The notes below the pieces were generated by a model. It made no database searches and was not told where the DNA came from. It was given only the letters and a program-made list of their open reading frames with translations. 64,000 bases of DNA from NCBI RefSeq assembly GCF_016862895.1, contig NZ_BONV01000004.1, positions 186,001 through 250,000 of the forward strand, written 5' to 3'. This document shows, one piece after another, positions 38,868 to 47,243 of the stretch. The stretch is from Planotetraspora kaengkrachanensis (GTDB lineage Bacteria > Actinomycetota > Actinomycetes > Streptosporangiales > Streptosporangiaceae). Each line of letters begins with the position of its first letter. The stretch's first letter is position 1. The position numbers and the translations under genes were made by a program.

Positions 38868-39443
38868 ATGCGGCAGAACCAGGCGAGGCGGATGGCGTTG
38901 CTCGATGCGGCCATCGACGTGCTGGCGCGTGAGGGGGCGCGCGGCCTGACCTTCCGTGCCGTCGACGCCCAGGCGGGGGTGCCCGGCGGCACCACGTCCA
39001 ATTACTTCGCCAACAGGGACGATCTGCTCACCCAGGCGGGCACGCGCATCTACGAGCACATGCAGCCGGACGTCGCGACCATGGCCAAAAGCCTGGAGGG
39101 CCCGCGCGACCGCGAACGGGTGACCGGGCTCATGCACGATCTGGTCGAGCGGATCGGCGCCTACAGCGTCGGTTATCTCGCCCTGCTGGAGTTGCGTCTG
39201 GAGGCGACGCGCAGGCCTGCCCTTCGGGCCGTCCTCACGGAGCAGGTCAAGGCGAACGTCGACGCGAACGTCGAGTACCACCTCGGGACGGGGCTGCCCG
39301 GAGACGCCACGACGGTCGAGCTGCTCTACCTGGCCATGAACTGGCTGATCGTGGAGCGGCTCACGTTGCCCGGCGTGTTCACCGAGGCACGGCTGCGTGA
39401 GCTGGTCGACGGCGCGGTCGAACGCATCGTCCCCGCGGGCTGA
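38868..39443 (+). CDS. TetR-family regulator
   Basis: A 191-residue TetR repressor. N-terminal HTH: RMALLDAAIDVLAREGARGL, then VDAQAGVPGGTTSNYFANRD. The C-terminal ligand domain is typical in length. Start at the ATG at 38868, after GGAG; a GTG at 38859 is the alternative. It is divergent from the DHFR-like gene and very likely controls it. Confidence 0.88.
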   Translation: MRQNQARRMALLDAAIDVLAREGARGLTFRAVDAQAGVPGGTTSNYFANRDDLLTQAGTRIYEHMQPDVATMAKSLEGPRDRERVTGLMHDLVERIGAYSVGYLALLELRLEATRRPALRAVLTEQVKANVDANVEYHLGTGLPGDATTVELLYLAMNWLIVERLTLPGVFTEARLRELVDGAVERIVPAG

Positions 39444-39485
39444 CCGCTCCCCGGGCGGCTTCGTGCGGAGCGAGGTGGGGCGCGT

Positions 39486-39905
39486 TCACTTGCCTTCTGT
39501 GAGTTTTCTGAAGACCTCGTACGCGTTGCGCTCGACCCGGTTGGACAGGAGCCTGCCGTCCTCGCCGACGGCCCAGACCGCAGTGCCGGTCATCTCGATG
39601 GGTTCGCCGGAGGGTTCGGTACCGAAGACGCCGTTGTTCCTGCCGGTGATCCGCCACATCGAGGCCACGCGCGAGCCGTCGTGGTTCTCGAAGGATTCGA
39701 CCACCTCGAAGTCCATGTCGTCGATCTTGGAGCCGAACTCGCGCGCCCACTGCTTGAAGGCCTCGCGGGACTCGATTCGTGTACCGCCGGTGATGAGGAC
39801 GAAATCCTCGACGGCGAGATCGTCGATGGCGTCGTAGTTCTGGGGAGGCTGCCAGACCTGCGCCCAGAACTCGTGGACCAGGTCGACACTCGAGCGCTTC
39901 CTCAT
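39486..39905 (-). CDS. SnoaL/NTF2-like protein
   Basis: A 139-residue cone-fold protein of the nuclear-transport-factor-2 group: HEFWAQVWQPPQNYDAIDDL, then VASMWRITGRNNGVFGTEPS. It is related to SnoaL-type cyclases and isomerases and to carotenoid cleavage-like accessory proteins; here probably a small-molecule enzyme. GGGGAG precedes the ATG. It lies 17 bp downstream of an SDR gene on the same strand, so the two form an operon. Confidence 0.78.
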   Translation of the reverse strand: MRKRSSVDLVHEFWAQVWQPPQNYDAIDDLAVEDFVLITGGTRIESREAFKQWAREFGSKIDDMDFEVVESFENHDGSRVASMWRITGRNNGVFGTEPSGEPIEMTGTAVWAVGEDGRLLSNRVERNAYEVFRKLTEGK

Positions 39906-39921
39906 TCGCGGCTCCCCGTTG

Positions 39922-40755
39922 TCAGATGCTGCGGTGGGTGCTGACGGCGGCCCTGCGTTCGGCGAGCGTCGGTGCGATGGCGGCGTCGACGGCGAGCGGG
40001 TCCTGGTTATTGAGTTCCCGCAGTGCGCGCCGGTCAGGCGATTGCGTGTCGATGTCGACGTGGCGGGCCTCCAGGCCGGCCATGATCTCCGCGGCCACCT
40101 CGCCGACGGGGCGGAGCCCGTACCCCAGGTCCGGCCCGGCCTGGGAGGAGGCCATCATCGGCGTGTCCACGGGGCCGGGGTAGACCGTGGCCACATGGAC
40201 GCCTGTTCCGATGAGTTCGCGGCGCAGCGCTTCGTCGAATCGGGTGAGCCCGGCCTTGGTGGCCGCGTAGGCGGCGTAGTAGGGCAGGCCGACCAGGGCG
40301 GAGGCCGAGGCGATGCCGACCAGGGCGGCGTGTCCGTGCCGGGCTCCCGCGGCGCGCAGGTGCGGCAGCGCCGCCTTGGCCGCGAGTATCGGCGCGACGA
40401 GGTTGAGCCTGATCATGGCGTTGATGTCGGCCGCGTCGATGTCCTCGAGCGCACCGGCCCGCACGTTGCCCGCGTTGTTGACGAGGACGTCGAGGCCGCC
40501 GAGCGCGGCGACGGTCTCCGCGATGACGCGTTCGGGCTCCCCGTCGTCGGCGAGGTCGGCGATGATCGTGTGTGCGGTGCCACCACACCGGGCGACCAGC
40601 TCCGCGGTCTCGGCCAGCGGGCCGGGCCGCCTGCCCGCCAAGGCGAGCACACCCCGGCGGGAGGCCAGTTCCAGGGCCAGGGCACGGCCGATTCCGCTGC
40701 CCGCACCGGTGATGAGGGTACGGCGAGCTTGCAGATCAAGGTGAGAGCCGCTCAT
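39922..40755 (-). CDS. SDR-family oxidoreductase
   Basis: A 277-residue classical short-chain dehydrogenase. Cofactor motif TGAGSGIG near residue 17; NNAG in VLVNNAGNV near 92; catalytic Ser in ALVGIASAS and Tyr-x3-Lys in YAAYAATKAG near 160; PGPVDTP follows. Start at the ATG at 40755 (MSGSHLD); the longer frame would include the operator. It is divergent from a TetR gene with a rich operator between and is followed by a SnoaL-like gene. Confidence 0.9.
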   Translation of the reverse strand: MSGSHLDLQARRTLITGAGSGIGRALALELASRRGVLALAGRRPGPLAETAELVARCGGTAHTIIADLADDGEPERVIAETVAALGGLDVLVNNAGNVRAGALEDIDAADINAMIRLNLVAPILAAKAALPHLRAAGARHGHAALVGIASASALVGLPYYAAYAATKAGLTRFDEALRRELIGTGVHVATVYPGPVDTPMMASSQAGPDLGYGLRPVGEVAAEIMAGLEARHVDIDTQSPDRRALRELNNQDPLAVDAAIAPTLAERRAAVSTHRSI

Positions 40756-40850
40756 GGAAGTGACCTTTCGAGATCGATGCGGAGCGCGAAGACCGCCGGC
40801 GGGTGCGGAATCGCCCGATGGCCGTTGGGCCGAAGGGCGCCGGAACCAGT

Positions 40851-40912
40851 CATCTTTGACACCCCTGTCATATTTGACAGGCTTGCATACATTGACAGTG
40901 CTGTCAAAGATG
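40851..40912. promoter_or_regulatory. Nested TGTCA operators between SDR and TetR
   Basis: CATCTTTGACA (40851-40861) pairs perfectly with TGTCAAAGATG (40902-40912); inside lie CCTGTCA (40864-40870) and TGACAGG (40875-40881). Five TGTCA half-sites in 62 bp. Confidence 0.75.
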
Positions 40913-40926
40913 ATTAAGGTCGCCAC

Positions 40927-41511
40927 ATGGTCGGACAACGTCAGTTCGATGAGAAGCAGGCTCTGGAGAGCGTCCGGGACGTGTTCTGGCACAAGGGCTA
41001 CGGCGCGACCTCGATGCAGGACCTCGCGGCGGCTTCAGGAGTTCTGCGCGGGTCTCTCTACAACGCCTACGGCGACAAGGAGGCGCTGTTCCTGCGGGTC
41101 TACGCGGACTACGCCGACCAGTTCCTCGCCGATGCCGCGGCGGCGCTCACCCATCCGAGGGTCGACCAGGCGCTCCGCGACTTCTTCGACTTCACGATCA
41201 CGTCCATGACGACGGGGGTCCCCACCCGCGGATGCCTGACCACGAAGACGGCGATCGACACGAAGGCCGACGGGGAGCGGATCCGCGCCGCGGTCCGTGG
41301 TCTGCTCGACGACATGGAGCGGTTGCTCGAACGGCGTCTGTCCGCCGACGACGCCCGCCCACGCCTCGCCGTCCCGCCGGCGGAGGCGGCCCGGGTCCTG
41401 ATCACCATGACTCGGGGGATCGTCGTCATGGAGCGCGTCTACCAGGACGCCGAGCGTCTCAGGGCCACGGCCGCCGCACTGATCGACGCGCTGGTCCCCG
41501 ACATGGGGTGA
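40927..41511 (+). CDS. TetR/AcrR-family regulator
   Basis: A 194-residue repressor of the YxaF/LmrA-type TetR subgroup: QFDEKQALESVRDVFWHKGY, then MQDLAAASGVLRGSLYNAYG and the C-terminal RGCLTTKTAID block. It is divergent from the SDR gene across the nested TGTCA operator and is the likely binder. Its stop codon (41509-41511) overlaps the first unit of the GTGATCATGC repeat array. Confidence 0.9.
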   Translation: MVGQRQFDEKQALESVRDVFWHKGYGATSMQDLAAASGVLRGSLYNAYGDKEALFLRVYADYADQFLADAAAALTHPRVDQALRDFFDFTITSMTTGVPTRGCLTTKTAIDTKADGERIRAAVRGLLDDMERLLERRLSADDARPRLAVPPAEAARVLITMTRGIVVMERVYQDAERLRATAAALIDALVPDMG

Positions 41512-41912
41512 TCATGCACAGGTTCAGGGAAGCGAGCCCCCCACCCCATGTCGTGATCATGCACATACTCGCGGGCATGCCGTACGACCTGCGTCTTTCC
41601 TGTTCGTGATCATGTACGGATTCGGAGACCTGCGGCCTGAGCTGCTCCTTTGCCGCTCGTGATCATGCGCGTGGTCCCGAACTTCCATGGGCGCGCATGA
41701 TCACAAACGGTGTTTCCGCTCGTCAGGGGCTTGATCGCCGAATCTGCGCATGATCACGGTGAGGAAACGCGCAGGTCGCGCGGCCCGAGAGCGAAGGCGT
41801 GCATGATCACGGCGAGGGGGTGCGCAGGTCGCGCGGCATGCCCCCGAGCGTGTGCATGATCACGCCCTCCTTGTGATCATGCTCTTTGCGGTCACGCCTC
41901 CCTTGTGATCAC
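41508..41912. repeat. Mirror-image array of ten GTGATCATGC-type repeats
   Basis: Forward units GTGATCATG at 41508, 41553, 41606 and 41659, then reverse units GCATGATCAC at 41695, 41748, 41801 and 41854, and closing units at 41873 and 41905. Spacing within each half is close to 53 bp. GACCTGCG occurs twice in the left half and its complement twice in the right half. The array fills the gap between two convergent stops exactly. Confidence 0.85.
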
Positions 41913-42587
41913 TCAGGGGGTGAGCAGGGTGGGGAGGTCTGCCACGCCGGGGAGCAGATGGGTGTGCCGCTCGGCGCCCAGGCCGGTGGCGTCCAGCTTC
42001 CCGGTGAGAACGCCGACGACGAAGCCGGCGCCCGCGTTGGTCCCCGCCTGCAGGTCGCGGATGGTGTCGCCGGCGACGAGCACCCGCGCGACGTCGTGAA
42101 CCCCGGTGGCCTCCATCGCGCGGAAGATCATGTAAGGGGCGGGACGGCCGGCCGGGACGTCGTCCACGCACACCACGGCGTCGACCACGTCGTGTTCCCA
42201 GCCGAGGGTGTGCAGGATGGACTCGGTGACCTCGCGGTCGAACCCGGTCGTCAGCGCCACCTTGGTCCCGGCCGCGCGGATGCGGCCGAGCGCCTCGGGC
42301 ACACCGGGCAGCGGAACGGGCGGCCGGTCGCGGTAGGCCTTGTCGAGCCGGGAGCGGAAGTCGGCGAACGCGGCGTCGACCGTCTCCGGCGCGACTTCGT
42401 GGCCGAAGTGCTCCTCGAGCAGGTGCTGGATCGCCTCGCGCTTGCCCGCGCCCATCCAGCGCTGGATGTCCGCCTCCGAGGGCTTCCCGCCCGCCGCGGT
42501 CACGGCTTCGGCCAGCGCGTCGTAGACGGCGCCGTATTCCTCGATCGTCGTACCGGCCATGTCCAGGACCATCAGTTCGATGGGCAT
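41913..42587 (-). CDS. HAD-family phosphonatase-like hydrolase
   Basis: A 224-residue HAD-superfamily hydrolase. Motif I is MVLDMAGTTIEEYG (nucleophile Asp9, with AGTT as in phosphonatases); TTGFDREV is motif II; VCVDDVPAGRPAPYMIFRAM carries the motif III Lys position region as Arg/Pro; VLVAGDTIRDLQAGTNAGAG is motif IV. The insert and these motifs match the phosphonatase-like group often found with an FAD oxidase and a GntR regulator in organophosphonate clusters. Start at the ATG at 42587. It sits 7 bp after the GntR gene on the same strand. Confidence 0.85.
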   Translation of the reverse strand: MPIELMVLDMAGTTIEEYGAVYDALAEAVTAAGGKPSEADIQRWMGAGKREAIQHLLEEHFGHEVAPETVDAAFADFRSRLDKAYRDRPPVPLPGVPEALGRIRAAGTKVALTTGFDREVTESILHTLGWEHDVVDAVVCVDDVPAGRPAPYMIFRAMEATGVHDVARVLVAGDTIRDLQAGTNAGAGFVVGVLTGKLDATGLGAERHTHLLPGVADLPTLLTP

Positions 42588-42594
42588 GAGTTCC

Positions 42595-43377
42595 TCACTT
42601 GGGGTGTGTCTGGTTGTCGTCGGCGGGGATAGGCCGCCAGGCTCGTGCCACCGAGGGATGCGCCTGTTCGGCGTTCTCGATGGTGAAAGTGACGATGTCC
42701 GGTCGGTAGCGGTCGTCGGAGTATTCGTACGGCTCGCCGGACGCACTGCCGGCGCGCCGCCGTTCCCGCAGCAGGGGTGCGCCCTCGGGGACCTCCAGAA
42801 GGGAGGCGTCCGCCGGGTCGGCGGCGACCGCGTCGAACACGTGCCGGGCGACGCTGAGATCGACTCCCCGCTCCGCCAGGTACGCGTAGATCGAGCTGGA
42901 GTCCGGATCGAAGGCGACGTCCAAGAGGAGGCGGCCCACGGATTCCACGAAGGTCGTCCGCTCGATCATGGTGGGCCGCCCGTCCAGTAGGCGTAGCCGT
43001 ACCAGGTCGACGACGGGGTCGCCCTCGTCGATCGCCAGTGCGTCGGCCACCTCCTGGCGTGCGGGCCTGCGCGCGATCTCCAGAGTTCGCTGACCGGGTG
43101 TGCGGCCCAGGCTGTGGGCCCAGTGGGAGAAGGACAGCAGGGTCTCGAACGGCTGCGGGACCCGGCTCGTCCGCACGACCGGCGGACGGCCGCGGCCGCC
43201 GCCGATGAGCCCCTCGGCGCGCAGTGCGATGAGCGCCTGGCGCACCGGACCGCGCGAGGCCGACCACTGCCGGCACAGCTGCGACTCGGACGGCAGCGCG
43301 GCTCCGACGGGAAGGTCGCCACGGGCGATGCGGCGACGCAGATCGTCGGCGATGCGCTGGTAGAGAGGCTCGTCCAC
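42595..43377 (-). CDS. GntR-family regulator (HutC/PhnF type)
   Basis: A 260-residue regulator: winged-helix domain LYQRIADDLRRRIARGDLPV, then PSESQLCRQWSASRGPVRQA, followed by a UTRA ligand-binding domain of about 150 residues (RRPARQEVADALAIDEGDPV onward). Start at the GTG at 43377, preceded by TATAGT 7 nt upstream (leaderless); the frame to 43509 would run over the operators. With the HAD hydrolase and the divergent FAD oxidase it forms a likely phosphonate-utilisation regulon (inference from gene families). Confidence 0.85.
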   Translation of the reverse strand: MDEPLYQRIADDLRRRIARGDLPVGAALPSESQLCRQWSASRGPVRQALIALRAEGLIGGGRGRPPVVRTSRVPQPFETLLSFSHWAHSLGRTPGQRTLEIARRPARQEVADALAIDEGDPVVDLVRLRLLDGRPTMIERTTFVESVGRLLLDVAFDPDSSSIYAYLAERGVDLSVARHVFDAVAADPADASLLEVPEGAPLLRERRRAGSASGEPYEYSDDRYRPDIVTFTIENAEQAHPSVARAWRPIPADDNQTHPK

Positions 43378-43419
43378 GAACTTGACTATACAGATGATCC
43401 ATGTCGACACAAGGGGCGG

Positions 43420-43439
43420 GAGAGGCAGCTCTGCCTCTC
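43420..43439. promoter_or_regulatory. Inverted repeat in the GntR/FAD-oxidase gap
   Basis: GAGAGGCAG-CT-CTGCCTCTC, a 9-bp inverted repeat with 2-bp centre. Confidence 0.5.
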
Positions 43440-43523
43440 TGATAAGGCCAAATGAATCCAGGGAGAACATATCTCGACGATCGAGGGCATCCGGTTGACT
43501 CCCGTTCAATCCTGAGCGAGGCT

Positions 43524-43539
43524 ACTTGTCATGACAAGT
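43524..43539. promoter_or_regulatory. Perfect 16-bp palindrome over the FAD-oxidase start codon
   Basis: ACTTGTCATGACAAGT, with the ATG at 43531-43533 at its centre. Candidate GntR operator. Confidence 0.7.
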
Positions 43540-44667
43540 GCTCCCTTGCTCGCCGGCTCCACCGACAGGGCCGACGTGGTCATCGTCGGAGCCGGGATCG
43601 TCGGTCTCGCACATGCCGTCGAGGCGGTCCGCAGAGGTTGCTCCGTGGTGGTGGTCGAGCGTGACGACCGGGCCGTCGGAGCGTCGGTGCGGAACTTCGG
43701 GCACGGGTGCTTCACCGCGCAGGGAGGCCGGGCGCTCGAGTACGCCACGGCCGCCCGCACGGCCTGGATCAGGCTGGCGAAGGAAGCGGGCTTCTGGCTG
43801 CGCGAGAGCGGAACCGTCGTGGTGGCCCGCGCCGAGGACGAGCGGGCCGTGCTGGAGGAGCTCCGCGAGTCCCGCGGCGACCAGGTGGAGATGCTCGACC
43901 GGGCCGACGTCGAGGCCCGCCTGCCCGTCGGCGCGGACGTCATCGGCGGCGCCTGGCTCCCGTTGGACATCCGGGTCGATCCCCGCGAGGCCGTCCACAT
44001 GATTGCCGCCTGGCTGCGCACCCAGGGGGTCCGGTTCCGGTGGGCCACGACCGCCCTGGCGATCGAGCCGGGTCTCGTCCGCACCAGCCGCGGCGACGTC
44101 GCCGCGGATCACATCGTCGTGGCCGTCGGACACGACGTGGACCGCCACTTCCCCGGCCTCGCCGAGCAGGCCGGTGTCGTCAGGTGCGCCCTGCAGATGT
44201 TGCGCGTGGCGGCTCCCGGCGACCGGGTCATCGACCCGGCCGTCCTCACCGGTTTCTCCCTGCTGCGATACGGAGGGTTCGCGGAGTGCACGTCGCTGCC
44301 GGCCGTACGGACGCGGCTCGCCGCCGACCACCCCGATCTGGTGGCCGCCGGGCTGAACCTCATGTTCACCCAGCGCCCCGATGGCGACCTGACCATCGGG
44401 GACACGCACACCTACGGCCGCACGGTCGAGCCCTTCTCCATGGAGTCCCTCGACGAGGCCATCCTCGGGCAGATCGCGTCCCTGCTCGGGAGCGGGCGGC
44501 TGACCGTCCGCGAGCGGTGGCAGGGGGTGTACGCCTCGTCGCCTGATCGCGACTTCCTCATCGAGGCGCCCGGTTCCGGTATCCGGGTCGTCTCCGTCAC
44601 CTCCGGCGTCGGCATGACCACCGCTCTCGGACTCGCGCAGGACGTCCTCGGCGGGTTGCTCGGCTGA
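43531..44667 (+). CDS. FAD-dependent oxidoreductase of the phosphonate-associated group (TIGR03364-like)
   Basis: A 378-residue D-amino-acid-oxidase-type flavoenzyme. The dinucleotide-binding motif is VVIVGAGIVGLAHAVEA (G20, G22, G25). ASVRNFGHGCFTAQGGRALE near 56 is typical of the subgroup found beside phosphonatase-like hydrolases. The C-terminus has the second flavin contact SVTSGVGMTTALGLAQ. It probably oxidises an amine or hydroxyl on a phosphonate or similar amine. It is divergent from the GntR gene. Confidence 0.82.
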   Translation: MTSAPLLAGSTDRADVVIVGAGIVGLAHAVEAVRRGCSVVVVERDDRAVGASVRNFGHGCFTAQGGRALEYATAARTAWIRLAKEAGFWLRESGTVVVARAEDERAVLEELRESRGDQVEMLDRADVEARLPVGADVIGGAWLPLDIRVDPREAVHMIAAWLRTQGVRFRWATTALAIEPGLVRTSRGDVAADHIVVAVGHDVDRHFPGLAEQAGVVRCALQMLRVAAPGDRVIDPAVLTGFSLLRYGGFAECTSLPAVRTRLAADHPDLVAAGLNLMFTQRPDGDLTIGDTHTYGRTVEPFSMESLDEAILGQIASLLGSGRLTVRERWQGVYASSPDRDFLIEAPGSGIRVVSVTSGVGMTTALGLAQDVLGGLLG

Positions 44668-44712
44668 TCCCGTGAGAGGGCGCCGCACCGGCCTGCCGCG
44701 TGAACGCCGCGG

Positions 44713-46467
44713 TCAGCGAGGTACGGCCGCCTGCAGGAGCCGGACGGGCAGGTACGGCGAGACGACCTGGACGTTCCAGCCCCGGCGCCGGGCATGGCAG
44801 GCCAGGGCCAGGATGTCGAGGTTGATCGCGGCGTCGGAGTCGTCCGCACGGTCGGCGACGGCGTAGTGGTCGCGGTGAGCCGTGAGCGCGTCGAGGAGGG
44901 CCAGGTTGAAGCTCTCCTCGTCGCCCTCGACCAGTTGGGAGAACAGGACGGCGGGCGGGGGGAAGAACCCCCAGTTCTTCGCCTTTTCGCAGTCGGCCAG
45001 CGCCCGGTCCGTTGCGGGTTCGGGGTCGACCCCACGCAGGTAGTCGTGGAGGGCCCGGCGGTAGGAGGCGAAGGCGGAGCCGTCCTTCTGCAGAGCGGCG
45101 GAGCCGGCGAGCACAAGCGGGGCGAGGTCCTCGCGGACACCCGTGATCAGGGCGAGGTTCGTGGCCGTGTGCCAGTGGCCGGGCCCGGCGTAATCTCCCC
45201 GATAGGCGGGGAAGGTGAGTGAGCGGCCGTCGATCGTCACCTCGACGTCGGTGCCGGGCTCGGCCAGGGTGGTGCGGAACAACGCGGCGCCCATCTGGGA
45301 CCACAAGTGCAGGTTCCGCATCTGTGGGTCCGTGACGTCGTCGGACTTCGATGCCCCGATTTTGAAGAGCATCTCCTGCTTGCCCATGACCCACGGCAGG
45401 TCCCTGGCGTCCAGCGGCTCCCCGGCCACCGGCGTGAGGGCCTCTTTGGTCCGCTCCTCCAACTGGGCCGCGCTCTCCGGGTGCAGGAAGAGGGGGGCGC
45501 CCGGCCGCTCGAACACCACGGGTCCGGCGGCCAGTGCGGCGACCGCGTCCTGCCGCCTGGCGCGGCCGTACTCCTGGACCCGCGGCCCCGAGGCCTCGAA
45601 CCCGGTCACCAACGCGAGCGGGAGATAACCGGTGTCGATCGGCGGCCGCCAGCCCTTACGGCGGTAGGCGAGCGCGGCCAGGGTGAGCGGGAGGAGGGGA
45701 AGCAGGGACGCGGGTGCGGAAGGCGAGCCGTGGAGGGCGGTGTGCCGTAGCAGCGCGGCCAGATCGGTGCGGAAGGCCTCCTGGTCGCCGGCCGTCAGCG
45801 CGCGCAGGGCGTGGAGCGCGACGCCCTGTGGGTGGTCGAGAAGGCCTTCGCCGATCTCGTCACCCAGGGTGCGGATCCGGGCGAGCGCGGCGTCGAGCGC
45901 CGCGAGCTTCTGCTCCCGGGACGGCGGGTAGTCCGCGTCGTCTCCCGTGTCCCCGACGACGTACGCCATCAGGCCGTTGATGAGCTCGACGGCGGGACGC
46001 CCGGCCCCGGCCTGCTGGGGCTCGGCGCGGGCGAAGTGGAACGCCTCCCCGTGCCATTCGGCCTTGCCGGCCAGGACGGCCAGGCAGAAGGCGTCGATCC
46101 ACTGGTACGCGCTGACGGAGTCCCTCTCACCCTCGGACCCGCGCTCGTAGGTGACCCCGAAGTTCACGTAGTTGAGGAAGACCGAGAACTGGTTGTACGG
46201 GTAGTACACGGCGTACTGCACGGCACCCGCTGCGGCCTCGGCGGCGTCCTCGAGGACCGCCTTGGCCTCGGGGGTGCCGAGGTCGGGTGTCTCGACGGAG
46301 AGCGCGCCCAGATAGGCCAGGAACTCCTCCGAGATTTGCCACCACTCGTAGGCGGTCATCGGGCCGGCCTTCGACATCGAGTGGACCTGCGAACCGATCC
46401 TGTTGGGGAAGTCCTCGCGGGCCACCGTGACCGCGGCCTCGCTCACCCGATGCCGCTCTATCCGCAT
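44713..46467 (-). CDS. Imm49-family immunity protein, duplicated
   Basis: A 584-residue soluble protein with two tandem copies of the Imm49 pattern. The first half ends LLPLLPLTLAALAYRRKGWR then TGYLPLALV; the second ends INLDILALACHARRRGWNVQ then SPYLPVRLL. Each half carries an AL-x-AL-T-A helix before this block. Imm49 proteins protect against polymorphic toxins. No toxin gene is adjacent, and the gene has a normal GGGGAG ribosome-binding site. A double-length form may bind two toxin molecules or be a paralogue with a new role (inference). Confidence 0.78.
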   Translation of the reverse strand: MRIERHRVSEAAVTVAREDFPNRIGSQVHSMSKAGPMTAYEWWQISEEFLAYLGALSVETPDLGTPEAKAVLEDAAEAAAGAVQYAVYYPYNQFSVFLNYVNFGVTYERGSEGERDSVSAYQWIDAFCLAVLAGKAEWHGEAFHFARAEPQQAGAGRPAVELINGLMAYVVGDTGDDADYPPSREQKLAALDAALARIRTLGDEIGEGLLDHPQGVALHALRALTAGDQEAFRTDLAALLRHTALHGSPSAPASLLPLLPLTLAALAYRRKGWRPPIDTGYLPLALVTGFEASGPRVQEYGRARRQDAVAALAAGPVVFERPGAPLFLHPESAAQLEERTKEALTPVAGEPLDARDLPWVMGKQEMLFKIGASKSDDVTDPQMRNLHLWSQMGAALFRTTLAEPGTDVEVTIDGRSLTFPAYRGDYAGPGHWHTATNLALITGVREDLAPLVLAGSAALQKDGSAFASYRRALHDYLRGVDPEPATDRALADCEKAKNWGFFPPPAVLFSQLVEGDEESFNLALLDALTAHRDHYAVADRADDSDAAINLDILALACHARRRGWNVQVVSPYLPVRLLQAAVPR

Positions 46468-46600
46468 TGCACCGCTCCCCGCGTACGCGCCGTTTCCCCG
46501 GCCGCGAAGTCCAGATGCGGATGGTGTGCCGGGGAGTGAGAAATGCCTACGTTAGCGCTCTTTCCGTCGTGAAGATCGGCCTGCTTTTCACGATGGAGGC

Positions 46601-47164
46601 TCAGTCCTCGTCTGCGGGGAAGGCGAAGAGCCGGACGTACAGGGGGCGGGCGTCCGGAGCCGCGTCCTCGGCCCGCCGGCTGTACTTCATGAGCAGGGCC
46701 ATGTAGGCCTCGAAGAACTCCTCGAACTCCGCCAGGGTCATCCGGCCGAGACCGCGGGACGCCTTGACCCAGCGGGGGTCGCGTTCCCAGATCTCGGGCA
46801 GGCGGTCGAACAGCCGGAGATCCTCGTCCATGCCGATCCGGTGGAACTCGGTGAGCACGGGACGGTCTTCCGGGGCCAGTTGGTCCGGGGTGGGAAGCCG
46901 CATGTCTCGCGGCGCATCGGTCCTGCGCCACCAGCGTTCGCGTCCGCGGGAGCGCTCCGGGATCTCCTCGATGAAGCCGGACTTCTCGAGTTGCCGCAGG
47001 TGATAGCTCGTCGTGCCCGTCTTGGCGCCGAGCAGGTCGCCGAGCGTCGTCGACGTCGCGGGGCCGTGCACGCTGAGGTGGCGCAACATGAGCCGCCGCA
47101 TGGGGTGCGCCAGCGCCTTGAGCCGCGCCGGGTCGTCGAGCATGAACGGCTCGTCATCCTTCAT
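46601..47164 (-). CDS. Winged-helix (ArsR-like) regulator
   Basis: A 187-residue regulator with an N-terminal HTH: LKALAHPMRRLMLRHLSVHG, then TTLGDLLGAKTGTTSYHLRQ and a Trp-rich wing (RSRGRERWWRRTDA). The C-terminal half is helical and acidic, as in actinobacterial helix-turn-helix_20-type proteins. Start at the ATG at 47164: TAGGGT lies 7 nt upstream (leaderless); a GTG at 47173 is the alternative. It is divergent from the membrane-linked hydrolase gene, with CTGCAGA boxes between. Confidence 0.83.
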   Translation of the reverse strand: MKDDEPFMLDDPARLKALAHPMRRLMLRHLSVHGPATSTTLGDLLGAKTGTTSYHLRQLEKSGFIEEIPERSRGRERWWRRTDAPRDMRLPTPDQLAPEDRPVLTEFHRIGMDEDLRLFDRLPEIWERDPRWVKASRGLGRMTLAEFEEFFEAYMALLMKYSRRAEDAAPDARPLYVRLFAFPADED

Positions 47165-47180
47165 GACGAACACCCTAGTC

Positions 47181-47243
47181 CTGCAGAACGATATCTGCAG
47201 ATAAATCTATGCCGAGGTTTCTCTGCAGAATAGATTCGGCATA
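47181..47243. promoter_or_regulatory. CTGCAGA boxes and start-region inverted repeat
   Basis: CTGCAGA at 47181, ATCTGCAGAT at 47193-47202 and TCTGCAGA at 47222-47229; also TATGCCGA (47208-47215) with TCGGCATA (47236-47243), which ends on the A of the hydrolase start codon. Confidence 0.6.

Noticed and set aside
41508-41912. CRISPR array
   Set aside because: The repeated word is only 10 bp, palindromic, occurs in both orientations, and the spacers are themselves related to each other; no cas genes.
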